In this document: positions 6,625-15,967 of the stretch, piece by piece | Position numbering within the stretch: the first letter of the stretch is position 1 | How the letters are laid out: each line of letters begins with the position of its first letter | NCBI RefSeq assembly: GCF_002939785.1 | Contig: NZ_MDEC01000004.1 | Coordinates: 62,001-126,000 of the forward strand | Reading direction: 5' to 3' | DNA length: 64,000 nucleotides | Source: Xanthomonas codiaei | GTDB taxonomy: Bacteria > Pseudomonadota > Gammaproteobacteria > Xanthomonadales > Xanthomonadaceae | The notes under the pieces: model-generated | The model's database searches: none | The model's input: only the letters and a program-made list of their open reading frames with translations | What the model was told of the DNA's origin: nothing | Program-made: the position numbers and the translations under genes

Positions 6625-9196
6625 GAAAATCCTGCGCAAACCGCTGCAGCACGCCACCGGCGTCGTAGATCGAGACTTCCTCTGCAGTGTCCAGCCGGCA
6701 GGTGACCGGCACCTGCAGCAGCTCGCCATCGCGCCGATGGATCGACAGCGTCAGCGTGGCGCATGGCGTACGCTCGCCGGTCACGTCGAAGGTCTCGCTG
6801 CCATCGATCCCCAGGCTCTTGCGATCGGTTCCAGGTTTGAATTCCAGCGGCAGCACACCCATGCCGATCAGGTTGGTACGGTGAATCCGCTCGAAGCCCT
6901 CGGCCACGATCACTTCCACGCCCGCCAGCCGCACACCTTTGGCGGCCCAGTCGCGCGAGGAGCCCTGCCCGTAATCCGCGCCGGCAATGATGATCAGCGG
7001 CTGCTTGCGCGTCATGTAGGTTTCGATCGCTTCCCACATGCGCAGCACCTGGCCCTCTGGCTCCAGCCGTGCCAGCGAGCCGGCGACGACCCGCCCATCG
7101 ACCACCGCCATTTCATTGACCAACTTGGGGTTGGCGAAGGTGGCGCGCTGCGCGGTGAGGTGGTCTCCGCGGTGGGTAGCGTAGGAATTGAAGTCTTCCT
7201 CCGGTACGCCCATCCGCGCCAGATACTCGCCGGCCGCACTGCCGGCCAGGATCGCGTTCGATGGCGAGAGATGATCGGTGGTGATGTTGTCGCCCAGCAC
7301 CGCCAGCGGCCGCATGCCGCGCAGGGTGCGTGCACCGGCCAGCGCGCCCTCCCAATACGGCGGGCGGCGGATATAGGTACTTTGCGGGCGCCAGTCGTAT
7401 AGCGGGCTCACGCGGAGCCCCTGCCCCACGCTGCGCTTGAACATCGGGTCGTACACGCTGCGGAAATGCTCCGGCTTGACGCTGCGCGCCACCACCGCAT
7501 CGATCTCCGCATCGCTGGGCCACAGGTCCTTCAGCGTCACCGGCACCCCGTCCGCATCGATGCCGAGGACATCCTTCTCGATATCGAAGCGCACCGTGCC
7601 GGCGATGGCGTAGGCAATCACCAGCGGCGGCGAAGCCAGGAACGCCTGCTTGGCGTAGGGATGGATGCGGCCATCGAAATTGCGGTTGCCCGACAGCACG
7701 GCGGTGGCATACAGATCGCGCTCGATGATCTCCTGCTGGATCGCCGGATCCAGCGCCCCGCTCATGCCGTTGCAGGTGGTGCAGGCGAACGCCACGATGC
7801 CGAAACCCAGTTGCTCCAGCTCACCCAACAAGCCAGCGTCTTCCAGATACAGCTGCACCGCTTTCGACCCCGGCGCCAGCGAGCTCTTCACCCATGGCTT
7901 GCGGGTCAGGCCGCGCGCATTGGCATTGCGCGCCAGCAGGCCGGCAGCGATGACGTTGCGCGGATTGGAGGTGTTGGTGCAGGAGGTGATCGCGGCGATG
8001 ATCACCGCGCCATCGGGCATCTGCCCCGGTACCTCGTCCCGTTGCCCCGCGATACCGCGTTGCGCCAACTCGGTGGTCGCCACGCGCTTGTGTGGGTTGG
8101 AGGGCCCGGCCATGTTGCGCACCACGCTGGACAGATCGAACTGCAGCACGCGCTCGTAGCGCGCGGTCGCCAGGTCGTCCGCCCACAGGCCGGTGTGGCG
8201 TGCGTAGGTTTCCACCAGCGCCACCTGCGCATCGTCGCGGCCGGTCAGGCGCAGGTAGTCGATGGTCTGCTGGTCGATGTAGAACATCGCCGCTGTGGCA
8301 CCGAATTCCGGGGTCATGTTGGAGATGGTGGCGCGGTCGCCGATGGTCAGCGCACTGGCACCGGCGCCGAAGAACTCCAGGTAGGCCCCCACCACGCGCT
8401 GCTGGCGCAGGAACTCGGTCAAGGCCAGCACGATGTCGGTGGCGGTGATACCCGGCGCCGGCCGGCCGGTCAGCTTCACCCCGATGATGTCCGGCAGGCG
8501 CATCCACGAGGCGCGCCCCAGCATCACGTTCTCCGCTTCCAGCCCGCCCACGCCCACCGCGATCACGCCCAACGCGTCCACATGCGGGGTGTGGCTGTCG
8601 GTGCCCACGCAGGTATCCGGAAACGCCACGCCGTCCAGTGTGTAGATCACCGGCGACATCTTCTCCAGATTGATCTGGTGCATGATCCCGTTGCCTGGCG
8701 GAATCACTTCCATGTTCTCGAAGGCGCGCTTGGTCCATTCGATGAAATGGAAGCGATCGGCATTGCGGCGATCTTCCACATCGCGGTTCTTGGCGAACGC
8801 CTGCTTGTCGAACCCCGCATATTCCACCGCCAGCGAGTGGTCCACGATCAGCTGCACCGGCACCACCGGATTGACCTGGGCCGGGTCGCCACCCTGCTCG
8901 GCGATGGCATCGCGCAGGCCGGCCAGGTCCACCAGGGCGGTCTGGCCAAGGATGTCGTGGCAGACCACACGCGCCGGAAACCACGGAAAATCCAGCTCGC
9001 GCTTGCGCTCGATCAACTGGCGCAGGTAGGCCTCCAGCATCTGCGGTTCGGCGCGGCGCACCAGGTTTTCGGCGTGCACGCGTGCGGTGTACGGCAATGC
9101 CGCATACGCGCCGGGCTGCAACGCATCGATGGCGGCGCGTGCATCGAAGTACTCCAACGACGTGCCCGGCAAGGGCTTGCGGTACTGGCTATTCAT
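6554..9196 (-). CDS. acnD: 2-methylcitrate dehydratase AcnD (Fe-S, aconitase type)
   Basis: 880 residues from the chosen ATG, whose product MNSQYRKPLPGT matches the AcnD N-terminus. Aconitase-type [4Fe-4S] ligands are Cys406 (ITSCTNTS), Cys472 and Cys475 (CTTCNG). The C-terminal swivel domain (GADYGQGSSRDWAAKG) is present. It dehydrates 2-methylcitrate in propionate breakdown and replaces PrpD together with PrpF. The frame stays open upstream through a CTG/TTG microsatellite to an ATG at 9439, which would add a Thr/Ala-only tail; I reject that start because family homology begins at MNSQY. No strong ribosome-binding site precedes 9196. The last ~20 residues come from an intergenic repeat, making the protein slightly longer than usual. 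Confidence 0.95.
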   Translation of the reverse strand: MNSQYRKPLPGTSLEYFDARAAIDALQPGAYAALPYTARVHAENLVRRAEPQMLEAYLRQLIERKRELDFPWFPARVVCHDILGQTALVDLAGLRDAIAEQGGDPAQVNPVVPVQLIVDHSLAVEYAGFDKQAFAKNRDVEDRRNADRFHFIEWTKRAFENMEVIPPGNGIMHQINLEKMSPVIYTLDGVAFPDTCVGTDSHTPHVDALGVIAVGVGGLEAENVMLGRASWMRLPDIIGVKLTGRPAPGITATDIVLALTEFLRQQRVVGAYLEFFGAGASALTIGDRATISNMTPEFGATAAMFYIDQQTIDYLRLTGRDDAQVALVETYARHTGLWADDLATARYERVLQFDLSSVVRNMAGPSNPHKRVATTELAQRGIAGQRDEVPGQMPDGAVIIAAITSCTNTSNPRNVIAAGLLARNANARGLTRKPWVKSSLAPGSKAVQLYLEDAGLLGELEQLGFGIVAFACTTCNGMSGALDPAIQQEIIERDLYATAVLSGNRNFDGRIHPYAKQAFLASPPLVIAYAIAGTVRFDIEKDVLGIDADGVPVTLKDLWPSDAEIDAVVARSVKPEHFRSVYDPMFKRSVGQGLRVSPLYDWRPQSTYIRRPPYWEGALAGARTLRGMRPLAVLGDNITTDHLSPSNAILAGSAAGEYLARMGVPEEDFNSYATHRGDHLTAQRATFANPKLVNEMAVVDGRVVAGSLARLEPEGQVLRMWEAIETYMTRKQPLIIIAGADYGQGSSRDWAAKGVRLAGVEVIVAEGFERIHRTNLIGMGVLPLEFKPGTDRKSLGIDGSETFDVTGERTPCATLTLSIHRRDGELLQVPVTCRLDTAEEVSIYDAGGVLQRFAQDFLESRESGVGNRDSLQATSAARAH

Positions 9197-9434
<238 letters not shown>

Positions 9435-9460
9435 CCCATTCACGACGCATTGCATGCCGC

Positions 9461-9511
9461 TCTCCCTTCTTCCGCCGGGCGGGAGAAGGTGCCCGAAGGG
9501 CGGATGAGGGG
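9461..9511. repeat. REP-like palindromic element between prpC and acnD
   Basis: Copy of the element at 1241-1290 and 1371-1720: CTCCCTTCTTCCGCCGGGCG then GGGAGAAGG, then CCCGAAGGGCGGATGAGGGG. It lies 17 bp past the prpC stop and could act as a transcription attenuator or mRNA-stability element for prpC. Confidence 0.8.
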
Positions 9512-9527
9512 AACTTGCAAGCAGCCG

Positions 9528-10682
9528 TCAGCCGCGCTGATCCAGCGGCACGAACACCTGATCCTCCGGACCCGTGTAATTGGCCGAAGGCCGAATGATC
9601 TTGCCGTCCACGCGCTGCTCGATGATGTGCGCGCTCCAACCAGCCGTACGCGCCAGCACGAACAGCGGGGTGAACATCGCGGTCGGCACCCCCATCATGT
9701 GATAGCTCACCGCACTGAACCAGTCCAGGTTGGGGAACATCTTCTTGATGTCCCACATCACGCTCTCCAGACGCTCGGCGATGTCGTACATCTTGCGGCT
9801 GCCCTGCTCCTCGGAAAGCTCGCGCGCCACGTCCTTGATCACCTTGTTGCGCGGATCGGACACCGTATACACCGGATGCCCGAAGCCGATCACCACTTCC
9901 TTGCGCTCCACCCGCGCCTTGATGTCGGCCTCGGCTTCGTCCGGCGTGTCGTAGCGCTTCTGCACTTCGAACGCCACTTCGTTGGCGCCGCCATGCTTGG
10001 GACCACGCAGCGCGCCAATACCACCGGCAATGGCGCTGTACATGTCGCTGCCGGTACCGGCGATCACGCGGCAGGCGAACGTGGACGCATTGAACTCGTG
10101 CTCTGCGTACAGGATCAGGCTGGTGTGCATCGCACGCACCCACGAGTCCTTCGGCGCAAAGCCGTGCAGTAAGTGCAGGAAGTGCCCGCCGATCGAATCG
10201 TCATCGGTCTCCACCTCGATGCGCTTGCCGTTGTGGCTGTAGTGATACCAGTACAGCAGCATCGAACCCAGCGACGCCATCAGCTTGTCAGCGATGTCGC
10301 GCGCGCCCGGATGATTGTGGTCGTCCTTTTCCGGCTGCAGGCAGCCCAGCACCGACACGCCGGTGCGCATCACATCCATCGGATGCGCCGACGGCGGCAA
10401 TTGTTCCAGCGCCGCCCTCACTGCCGCCGGCACGCCGCGCAGCGAGCGCAGCTTGGCCTTGTAGCCGCGCAGCTCGCCGCTGTTGGGCAACTTGCCGTGC
10501 ACCAGCAGGTAGGCGATCTCCTCGAACTCGCTGGTGGTGGCCAGGTCGAGTATGTCGTAACCGCGGTAGTGCAGGTCGTTACCGCTGCGCCCCACGGTGC
10601 ACAGGGCCGTATTGCCGGCGGCAGTGCCGGACAGGGCAACGGATTTCTTCGGCTTGAAACCAGGATTGACGGTGTCGTTCAT
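9528..10682 (-). CDS. prpC: 2-methylcitrate synthase
   Basis: 384 residues, normal for PrpC and shorter than housekeeping citrate synthases. Citrate-synthase active-site blocks are present: His195 (EHEFNAST), His230 (GPKHGGANE) and His269 (GFGHPVY), with an HPMDVMR segment near residue 100. It condenses propionyl-CoA with oxaloacetate to 2-methylcitrate in the cytoplasm. It lies between prpB (75-bp gap) and acnD (331-bp gap with repeats), all minus strand, which fits one propionate operon driven by the sigma-54 promoter upstream of prpB. Confidence 0.96.
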   Translation of the reverse strand: MNDTVNPGFKPKKSVALSGTAAGNTALCTVGRSGNDLHYRGYDILDLATTSEFEEIAYLLVHGKLPNSGELRGYKAKLRSLRGVPAAVRAALEQLPPSAHPMDVMRTGVSVLGCLQPEKDDHNHPGARDIADKLMASLGSMLLYWYHYSHNGKRIEVETDDDSIGGHFLHLLHGFAPKDSWVRAMHTSLILYAEHEFNASTFACRVIAGTGSDMYSAIAGGIGALRGPKHGGANEVAFEVQKRYDTPDEAEADIKARVERKEVVIGFGHPVYTVSDPRNKVIKDVARELSEEQGSRKMYDIAERLESVMWDIKKMFPNLDWFSAVSYHMMGVPTAMFTPLFVLARTAGWSAHIIEQRVDGKIIRPSANYTGPEDQVFVPLDQRG

Positions 10683-10757
10683 GCAATGAGCTCCCAGACT
10701 ATGTCGTATCGCGGTGTGACTGACGAGGTGGCAACGAAGGTGATCAGCAGAACGCGA

Positions 10758-11654
10758 TCATGCGCCTTTGCGTGCAAACAAGGCATCCAGCCGCTGCTCG
10801 TAATCGTGATAGCCGATGCGTTCGTAAAGCTCTTCGCGCGTCTGCATGCTGTCCAGCACGGCCTGTTGATGCCCATCGCGACGGATCGCGGCATAGACCG
10901 CCTCGGCGGCCTTGTTGGCCGCACGGAAGGCCGACAACGGAAACAGCTGGATCGCCACGCCGGCCTGCGCGAGCTGGTCACGGGTGAATAACGGCGTCTT
11001 GCCGAACTCGGTGATGTTGGCCAGCACCGGCACCTTCACCGCATCGACGAAGCGCCTGTAGGTCTCCAGGTCGTAGGCGGCCTCGGCAAAGATGCCGTCC
11101 GCGCCGGCCTCCACGCAGGCGATGGCGCGCTCGATGGCAGCTTCCACGCCTTCCATCTGGATCGCGTCGGTGCGCGCGATCAGGAAGAACGCTGGATCGG
11201 TCTTGGCATCGGCCGCCGCCTTGACCCGGTCCACCATCTCGCCCTGGCTGACGATCTCCTTGCCCGGCCGGTGGCCGCAGCGCTTGGCGCCGACCTGGTC
11301 TTCGATATGGCAGCCGGCCGCACCGGCCTTGATCAGCGATTTGATGGTGCGTTCGATGTTGAATGCGCTTGGCCCGAAGCCGGTATCCACGTCCACCAGC
11401 AGCGGCAATGCGCAGACGTCGGTGATGCGACGCACGTCGATCAGCACGTCCTCCAGCGTGTTGATGCCCAGGTCCGGCAAGCCGAGCGAACCGGCCGCCA
11501 CCCCACCACCGGACAGATAGATGGCCTGGTAACCGGCCCGCTGGGCCAGCAGCGCATGGTTGGCATTGATCGCGCCGATCACCTGCAGCGGCGACTCGGC
11601 GGCCAGCGCTGCGCGAAAGCGCGTGCCGGCGGAGGTGGTGGGCGAAGACGTCAT
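10758..11654 (-). CDS. prpB: Methylisocitrate lyase
   Basis: 298 residues from ATG 11654, which has AGGA 6-9 bases upstream. The frame is open further upstream to 12020, but that part lies under prpR and the control region. The ICL/PEP-mutase superfamily signature KRCGHRPG places the catalytic Cys at residue 126; metal-binding acidic residues lie in [10 protein letters not shown] (about 86-94). It cleaves 2-methylisocitrate into pyruvate and succinate, the last step of the methylcitrate cycle. First gene of the prp operon; the sigma-54 promoter lies 33 bp upstream. Confidence 0.96.
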   Translation of the reverse strand: MTSSPTTSAGTRFRAALAAESPLQVIGAINANHALLAQRAGYQAIYLSGGGVAAGSLGLPDLGINTLEDVLIDVRRITDVCALPLLVDVDTGFGPSAFNIERTIKSLIKAGAAGCHIEDQVGAKRCGHRPGKEIVSQGEMVDRVKAAADAKTDPAFFLIARTDAIQMEGVEAAIERAIACVEAGADGIFAEAAYDLETYRRFVDAVKVPVLANITEFGKTPLFTRDQLAQAGVAIQLFPLSAFRAANKAAEAVYAAIRRDGHQQAVLDSMQTREELYERIGYHDYEQRLDALFARKGA

Positions 11655-11686
11655 GGCGATTCCTGCGGTGAGATGGGGGGACAGGC

Positions 11687-11701
11687 GCAAAGGCCGTGCC
11701 A
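11687..11701 (-). promoter_or_regulatory. Sigma-54 (-24/-12) promoter of prpBC-acnD-prpF
   Basis: Reading minus, TGGCAC-GGCCT-TTGC matches the RpoN consensus TGGCAC-N5-TTGC exactly. Transcription should start about 11-12 bases downstream, near 11675, leaving a ~20-base leader before prpB. The divergent neighbour prpR encodes a sigma-54 activator with an intact GAFTGA loop, which makes the assignment consistent. Confidence 0.9.
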
Positions 11702-11740
11702 ACGGCAAATAGTTGATTTTGCTATCGCAAGCCGCCTTTA

Positions 11741-11760
11741 ATGTTGCAAGAACGCAACAT
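11741..11760. promoter_or_regulatory. Perfect palindrome ATGTTGC-N6-GCAACAT, candidate PrpR enhancer site
   Basis: A perfect inverted repeat with 7-bp arms and a 6-bp spacer, 40 bp upstream of the -24 box, where enhancer-binding proteins usually sit. A related half site (ATGCAACA) follows near 11770. It is equidistant between prpB and prpR, so it could serve activation of prpB and autoregulation of prpR. Confidence 0.7.
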
Positions 11761-11826
11761 CCAGCGCAGCATGCAACACAACTGAAACATGGCTTGCCAG
11801 TGCCCAGGACCTCACCGAACGACTCC

Positions 11827-13404
11827 ATGGAGTCCACCCCACCCACCATCTGGACCGTCAGCGTCTCGCGGCTGACCGGCCTGCTGGCCGACGTCATTCC
11901 CGAATTCGACCAGCGTGCGCGCATCGAGCAGATCAACCTGGGCTTTGCCGACGCGGTGGAGGTCATCAGCCAGCGCCTGCGCCGCGAGCGCTGCGATGCG
12001 CTGGTCGCCGGCGGCTCCAACGCCGCCTACCTGCGCAGTCGCCTGCCATTGCCGCTGGCGCCGATCCAGGCCACCGGCTTCGACCTGATGGAGGCGCTGG
12101 CGCGCGCGCGCCGCATCGCCCCGCGTATCGGCGTGGTGACGCATGCCAGCGACGTTCCGTCGTTTCATGCCTTCCAGACCAGCTTCGACCTGGACATCGA
12201 ACACCGCCGCTTCGTCACTGCCGAAGATGCGCGCGACTGCATCGCCGACCTGCGCACGGCGGGTATCCAGGTCATCGTGGGCACCGGCATGGCGATCGAT
12301 TTCGCCGAACAGGCCGGCCTGCCCGGCGTCTTGCTGTATTCGGCCGCGTCGGTGCGCCAGGCGCTGGAGCAGGCCATCGCATTGGGCAGCGCCTCCACCA
12401 GCCTGCCGCCGCGCACTGCGCGCAGCGGCACGCGCCGCGTGCGCCGCAACGACGCCCTGCTTGGCGAGGACGCCCCCATGCTGCAGGCACGCGACCTGGT
12501 GCAGTTGTACGCCCCCCACGCGGGGACCGTGCTGATCAGCGGCGAGACCGGCACCGGCAAGGAACTGGTCGCGCGCCAGCTGCACGCCGGTAGCCGGCGT
12601 CGCGGCCGCTTCGTCGCCATCAACTGCGGCGCCATCTCCGAATCGCTGCTGGAAGCGGAATTGTTCGGCTACAGCGATGGCGCCTTCACCGGCGCACGTC
12701 GCGGCGGCCAGACCGGCCTGATCGAAGCCGCGCACGAGGGCACCTTGTTTCTCGATGAAATCGGCGAGCTTCCCACGCCGATGCAGACCCGCCTGCTGCG
12801 CGTCCTGGAGGAGCGCGAGGTGCTGCGTGTCGGCGCCACGGTTCCAGTGGCGGTGGACGTACGCGTGGTCGCCGCCAGCCTGCAGGAACTGCACGCCCTG
12901 GTCGAGCAGGGCCGCTTCCGGCGCGACCTGTTCTATCGCCTGGCGGCATTGCGCATCGCCCTGCCCCCGTTACGCAACCGCCCCGACGCCATTGCGCTGC
13001 TGCTTGCGCATTACTTCCAGCAATTGGGCAATAGCACCTCACCCCTGTCCGAAGACGCCCTGCAGCGGCTGCAACAGCACACCTGGCCCGGCAACGTGCG
13101 CGAATTGCGCAACCTGGTCGAACGGCTGTGCATCCATTGGAAAGCGCAGCCAGGCAATCGCCTGAGCCTGGAACAACTGCAGCGCTGGGCGCCCGAACTG
13201 TTCGAAGGGCATCCCCATCAACAGACCGCTCCGGTGACGCAAACGGACCTGTCCACCTCGCGCATGCAACTCACCGCCGCAGCGGTGCGCATCGCGCTGG
13301 ATCGCGCCAACGGCAACCGCGCCATCGCCGCACAGGCACTGGGCGTTTCGCGTACCACGCTGTGGCGCTGGATGCAGGCAAACCGACGCACAGCAGACTC
13401 GTAG
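11827..13404 (+). CDS. prpR: PrpR, sigma-54-dependent propionate catabolism activator
   Basis: 525 residues from ATG 11827. The N-terminal PrpR sensor domain (about 10-190; [17 protein letters not shown]) is thought to bind 2-methylcitrate. The AAA+ domain carries Walker A GETGTGKE (239-246), the sigma-54 contact loop GAFTGA (285-290) and Walker B TLFLDEI (306-312). A Fis-type helix-turn-helix is at the C-terminus ([17 protein letters not shown]). The frame opens earlier, at 11713, but homology starts at [10 protein letters not shown]. No strong ribosome-binding site is visible. The gene is divergent from prpB. Confidence 0.95.
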   Translation: MESTPPTIWTVSVSRLTGLLADVIPEFDQRARIEQINLGFADAVEVISQRLRRERCDALVAGGSNAAYLRSRLPLPLAPIQATGFDLMEALARARRIAPRIGVVTHASDVPSFHAFQTSFDLDIEHRRFVTAEDARDCIADLRTAGIQVIVGTGMAIDFAEQAGLPGVLLYSAASVRQALEQAIALGSASTSLPPRTARSGTRRVRRNDALLGEDAPMLQARDLVQLYAPHAGTVLISGETGTGKELVARQLHAGSRRRGRFVAINCGAISESLLEAELFGYSDGAFTGARRGGQTGLIEAAHEGTLFLDEIGELPTPMQTRLLRVLEEREVLRVGATVPVAVDVRVVAASLQELHALVEQGRFRRDLFYRLAALRIALPPLRNRPDAIALLLAHYFQQLGNSTSPLSEDALQRLQQHTWPGNVRELRNLVERLCIHWKAQPGNRLSLEQLQRWAPELFEGHPHQQTAPVTQTDLSTSRMQLTAAAVRIALDRANGNRAIAAQALGVSRTTLWRWMQANRRTADS

Positions 13405-13432
13405 TCATCAGCTCGCGCACGCAGTCACGCGT

Positions 13433-13456
13433 ACGACGCTTCTCCAGCAGCGTCGT
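13433..13456 (+). terminator. Stem-loop after prpR, weak terminator candidate
   Basis: ACGACGCT-TCTCCAGC-AGCGTCGT lies 28 bp after the prpR stop. The stem is perfect but there is no T tract, so intrinsic termination is uncertain. Confidence 0.35.
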
Positions 13457-13536
13457 CGGCAAGCGATGCGCCTGCACATGCATTGCCTCCCTGGGCAACC
13501 ACGCCTGCAACGGCACCGCAGCGCCCCGCCTCGGCG

Positions 13537-13863
13537 TCACTTGACCCGCGTGTATTCGGTATCGCCAGTGCTCAAACGCCCGGTCGCCTCATCGATCGCA
13601 TAGTTGACGGTGCCGCTGCCACTGGACACCTGCAGCACGCCCTTGGTCAGCAGCGCCGGGTAGTTCCTGGTCTTGGCGCCATTGCCAAACAGTTCCGGCG
13701 TGGTGTCGCGGATGATGAAGCTCTCGCCATTGTGCTCGATGCTCAGCACATGCTTCTGCGACTTCACGTCCACCCACTTGCCCACGTACTGCTCGCCGAC
13801 ATCGCGCGCGCAACCAGCCAACAGCAACATCGCAACCAGCGCACTTCCCAGCAGCGTCTTCAT
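13537..13863 (-). CDS. Small hypothetical lipoprotein
   Basis: 108 residues from ATG 13863, with GGAG 5 bases upstream. The N-terminus MKTLLGSALVAMLLLAGC is a lipoprotein signal peptide with lipobox LAGC. The rest is a small soluble domain with GKWVDVKSQKHVLSIEHNG and a C-terminal TGDTEYTRVK; the W/E/G pattern suggests a small beta-sheet fold, but I do not recognise the family. It is probably anchored in an envelope membrane. It stands alone, convergent with prpR, with no operon partner. Confidence 0.75.
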   Translation of the reverse strand: MKTLLGSALVAMLLLAGCARDVGEQYVGKWVDVKSQKHVLSIEHNGESFIIRDTTPELFGNGAKTRNYPALLTKGVLQVSSGSGTVNYAIDEATGRLSTGDTEYTRVK

Positions 13864-14071
13864 CGCCACTCCATCTCGAACGGGGGCCTTGCAGGATGGC
13901 AACTCCTTGTCGAGCTCGCAACAACCGGGGACCAGCTGGGCGATGGGCAACGCGCCGGGCCGCAGCCACCATTCAGACCGCAACGCCGTGCACGACGAGA
14001 CCTGCGGCCGACCATTGATCCTGATTGCCAATCTGCGGTAATGCGCGCTCCTGCCATTACCGAGCGACCCG

Positions 14072-14332
14072 ATGACCGTCCATGCGTACCCACGCCTGCA
14101 GGCACTGCAGGCGATCGCCACTTGCATCTACGGACGTCGCTGGCGCGCACCCGCGGCACGCGCGATGGGGGTTTCGCTGGAAACGCTGGAAAGCTGGTTG
14201 CACCAGCGCACGATCATGCCCACCGGCCATATCGAACTCATTGTGCGGCTTGGACGCATGCACGCCAGGCGCTGCATTGCGCACTGCGATGCCATTGAAA
14301 GGATTGAGCGCGACCCACTGCTCGACTCCTAG
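14072..14332 (+). CDS. Small hypothetical protein with helix-turn-helix-like segment
   Basis: 86 residues. The central part (RAPAARAMGVSLETLESWLHQR, described over residues ~26-47) has the spacing and hydrophobic pattern of a helix-turn-helix: A-A-R-A-M-G-V-S, then a likely recognition helix. The flanks are basic, with two Cys near residues 19 and 65. It is followed at once by a bidirectional terminator at 14353-14380, which supports it as a transcribed gene. Family not recognised; it could be a small regulator. Confidence 0.5.
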   Translation: MTVHAYPRLQALQAIATCIYGRRWRAPAARAMGVSLETLESWLHQRTIMPTGHIELIVRLGRMHARRCIAHCDAIERIERDPLLDS

Positions 14333-14352
14333 CAGACAGAAAACGCGGGCAC

Positions 14353-14380
14353 AAAAAAACCGGCGCATGGCCGGCTTTTT
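14353..14380. terminator. Bidirectional intrinsic terminator
   Basis: A seven-A run, the stem CCGGC-GCATG-GCCGG and TTTTTCTT can terminate the small plus-strand ORF from the left and tRNA-Val from the right. Confidence 0.85.
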
Positions 14381-14416
14381 CTTCGCGTCGAAATCCGTGG
14401 ACCCGCTGGATTTCAA

Positions 14417-14491
14417 TGGTGGGCGGTACAGGGATCGAACCTGTGACCCTTGCCGTGTGAAGGCAATGCTCTACCGCTGAGCTAACCGCCC
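14417..14491 (-). tRNA. tRNA-Val (anticodon CAC)
   Basis: Minus-strand GGGCGGT acceptor, GTTCGATCC T-loop and anticodon loop TTCACAC. The CCA end is encoded (14417-14419). Complete cloverleaf. Confidence 0.97.
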
Positions 14492-14508
14492 GGTGACGCG
14501 AGCCGCAC

Positions 14509-14536
14509 ATTATAGGGCAGCGGCAGCCATCGTCAA
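14509..14536 (-). promoter_or_regulatory. Promoter of tRNA-Val (sigma-70 type)
   Basis: Minus strand TTGACG (14536-14531), 16-bp spacer, TATAAT (14514-14509), ending 17 bp upstream of the tRNA 5' end. Nearly consensus. Confidence 0.85.
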
Positions 14537-14657
14537 TAGTTGTTTACCGGGCCCTGTCATGCGACGACACAGCGGCTGCATCGCCTGACCCGACTACGGC
14601 GGCGCAGCGGATGGGCCTTGCGCCTTGCGCACCACCCCGCCACGCCAACGCCCCATT

Positions 14658-15011
14658 TCACATGGTGTGCGTGGGCTTGTCCGAGGTGGTCAGGCCGGCC
14701 AGCAGGGTTTCGATCTTGTTGCGCACCGCCTCGCCTTCCGGGCCGTCCGGGAACTGCACGCCGATGCCGGCGGCGCGGTTGCCCTGCGCACCGGCGGGCG
14801 TGGTCCAGATGACCTTGCCGGCCACCGGCAGGCGCTCGCTGGAATCGGGCAGGGTCAGCAGCAGGAACACCTCGTCGCCCAGCATGTAGCGCTTGGGCGT
14901 CGGGACGAAGATGCCGCCGCCTTTGACGAACGGCATGTAGGCGCTGTAGAGCGCCGGCTTGTCCTTCAACGCCAGCGACAAAATGCCTTGGCGTGCATTC
15001 ATTGCACTCAT
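14658..15011 (-). CDS. pilZ: Type IV pilus PilZ protein (non-canonical PilZ domain)
   Basis: 117 residues consisting of a single PilZ-type domain. The classical c-di-GMP-binding RxxxR and D/NxSxxG motifs are absent, as in the type IV pilus PilZ proteins of Xanthomonas, which work through protein partners (PilB, FimX) rather than by binding c-di-GMP. Central motif MPFVKGGGIFVPTPKRYMLG. The ATG overlaps the holB stop by 4 bases (ATGA), so translation is coupled. Needed for pilus assembly and twitching. Confidence 0.93.
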   Translation of the reverse strand: MSAMNARQGILSLALKDKPALYSAYMPFVKGGGIFVPTPKRYMLGDEVFLLLTLPDSSERLPVAGKVIWTTPAGAQGNRAAGIGVQFPDGPEGEAVRNKIETLLAGLTTSDKPTHTM

Positions 15012-15967
15012 CGAGTTCCCCTAGAACGTGCCTGGCGCTCTCCCTCGCGCCAGGCCAGCAGCAATTCCGTCACTGCCAGGTCGGCGCGGACGGTGGTGCG
15101 CAACAGATCGCGGGTGCGATTGGCGGCGTCGAACCAGGTCGCCAGCTTGTGCAACCGCGGCGGATCGGTCAAGCCGGCCGATGCCTGCGCCAAGGCCAGG
15201 TCGGCGGCATGGCGCAGCCGCTGATCGGCCTGGCCGTCGTTGGTCCAGCGCTGCGCGACATCCACCGCGCCGGCGCGACCACTGGCGATCTGCTCCAGGT
15301 CCTGCGCCACCGCGCGTCGCACCGCCAGGCCGTCCTCGCGCACCCACTGCATGGCCAGGCCGGGATGACCGCGCGCGGCATCCAGCGCTTCCTGCGCGGC
15401 GCGCGCCTGGACACCTTGCGCCAGCAGCCACTGCAGCGCCTCCTGCGCCGGCGGCAGCTTGAATTCCAGCCGCTGGCAGCGACTGCGGATCGTGGCCGGC
15501 AGGCGTGCCGGCTGGGCGCTGATCAGCCACAGATAACGCCCCGGCGAGGGCTCTTCCAGGGTCTTGAGCAGGGCATTGCAGGCGGCGCGATTGATTGCAT
15601 CGGCCGGGTCGACGATCACCACCTGGGCGATGCCGTATTGCGGCGTCAGCGCCAGCTTCTGCGAAATCTCGCGCACCTGCTCGATGATGATCTCGGTGCG
15701 CAGTTTGTCGCCGGTGCGGTTGGGAATGAAGGAGATCAGCTGCAGGTCCGGATGGGTGCCGGCGGCGATCAACTGGCGCGTGCGCTGCGCCAGCGCCGGG
15801 TCTGGCGAACTGGCCAGCACGTGCTCGGCCAGCGCCAGGGCCACCTCGCGCTTGCCCAGGCCTTCGGGGCCACAGATCAGCAGCCCGTGCCCGAGCCGGC
15901 CGGCGTCCAGTGCCGCCACGGTCTGGTCGAAGGCGCGCTGCTGCCAGGGCGAAAACGCGGCGGTCAT
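15008..15967 (-). CDS. holB: DNA polymerase III delta-prime subunit
   Basis: 319 residues. AAA+ clamp-loader subunit with P-loop region CGPEGLGKRE near residue 33, a sensor region ALLKTLEEPSPGRY and RSRCQRLEF. The four-Cys zinc finger of E. coli delta-prime is not seen. It is part of the clamp loader that places the beta clamp on DNA. The start overlaps the mltG stop by 4 bases and its own stop overlaps pilZ. In many gamma-proteobacteria tmk sits between mltG and holB; here it is absent. Confidence 0.94.
   Translation of the reverse strand: MTAAFSPWQQRAFDQTVAALDAGRLGHGLLICGPEGLGKREVALALAEHVLASSPDPALAQRTRQLIAAGTHPDLQLISFIPNRTGDKLRTEIIIEQVREISQKLALTPQYGIAQVVIVDPADAINRAACNALLKTLEEPSPGRYLWLISAQPARLPATIRSRCQRLEFKLPPAQEALQWLLAQGVQARAAQEALDAARGHPGLAMQWVREDGLAVRRAVAQDLEQIASGRAGAVDVAQRWTNDGQADQRLRHAADLALAQASAGLTDPPRLHKLATWFDAANRTRDLLRTTVRADLAVTELLLAWREGERQARSRGTR

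Noticed and set aside
11655-12020. Upstream extension of prpB to a 420-residue protein
   Set aside because: It would cover the sigma-54 promoter and the start of prpR. The 298-residue form has a ribosome-binding site and normal length.
14596-15224. Plus-strand frames over pilZ/holB
   Set aside because: Shadows of two overlapping, recognisable minus-strand genes.
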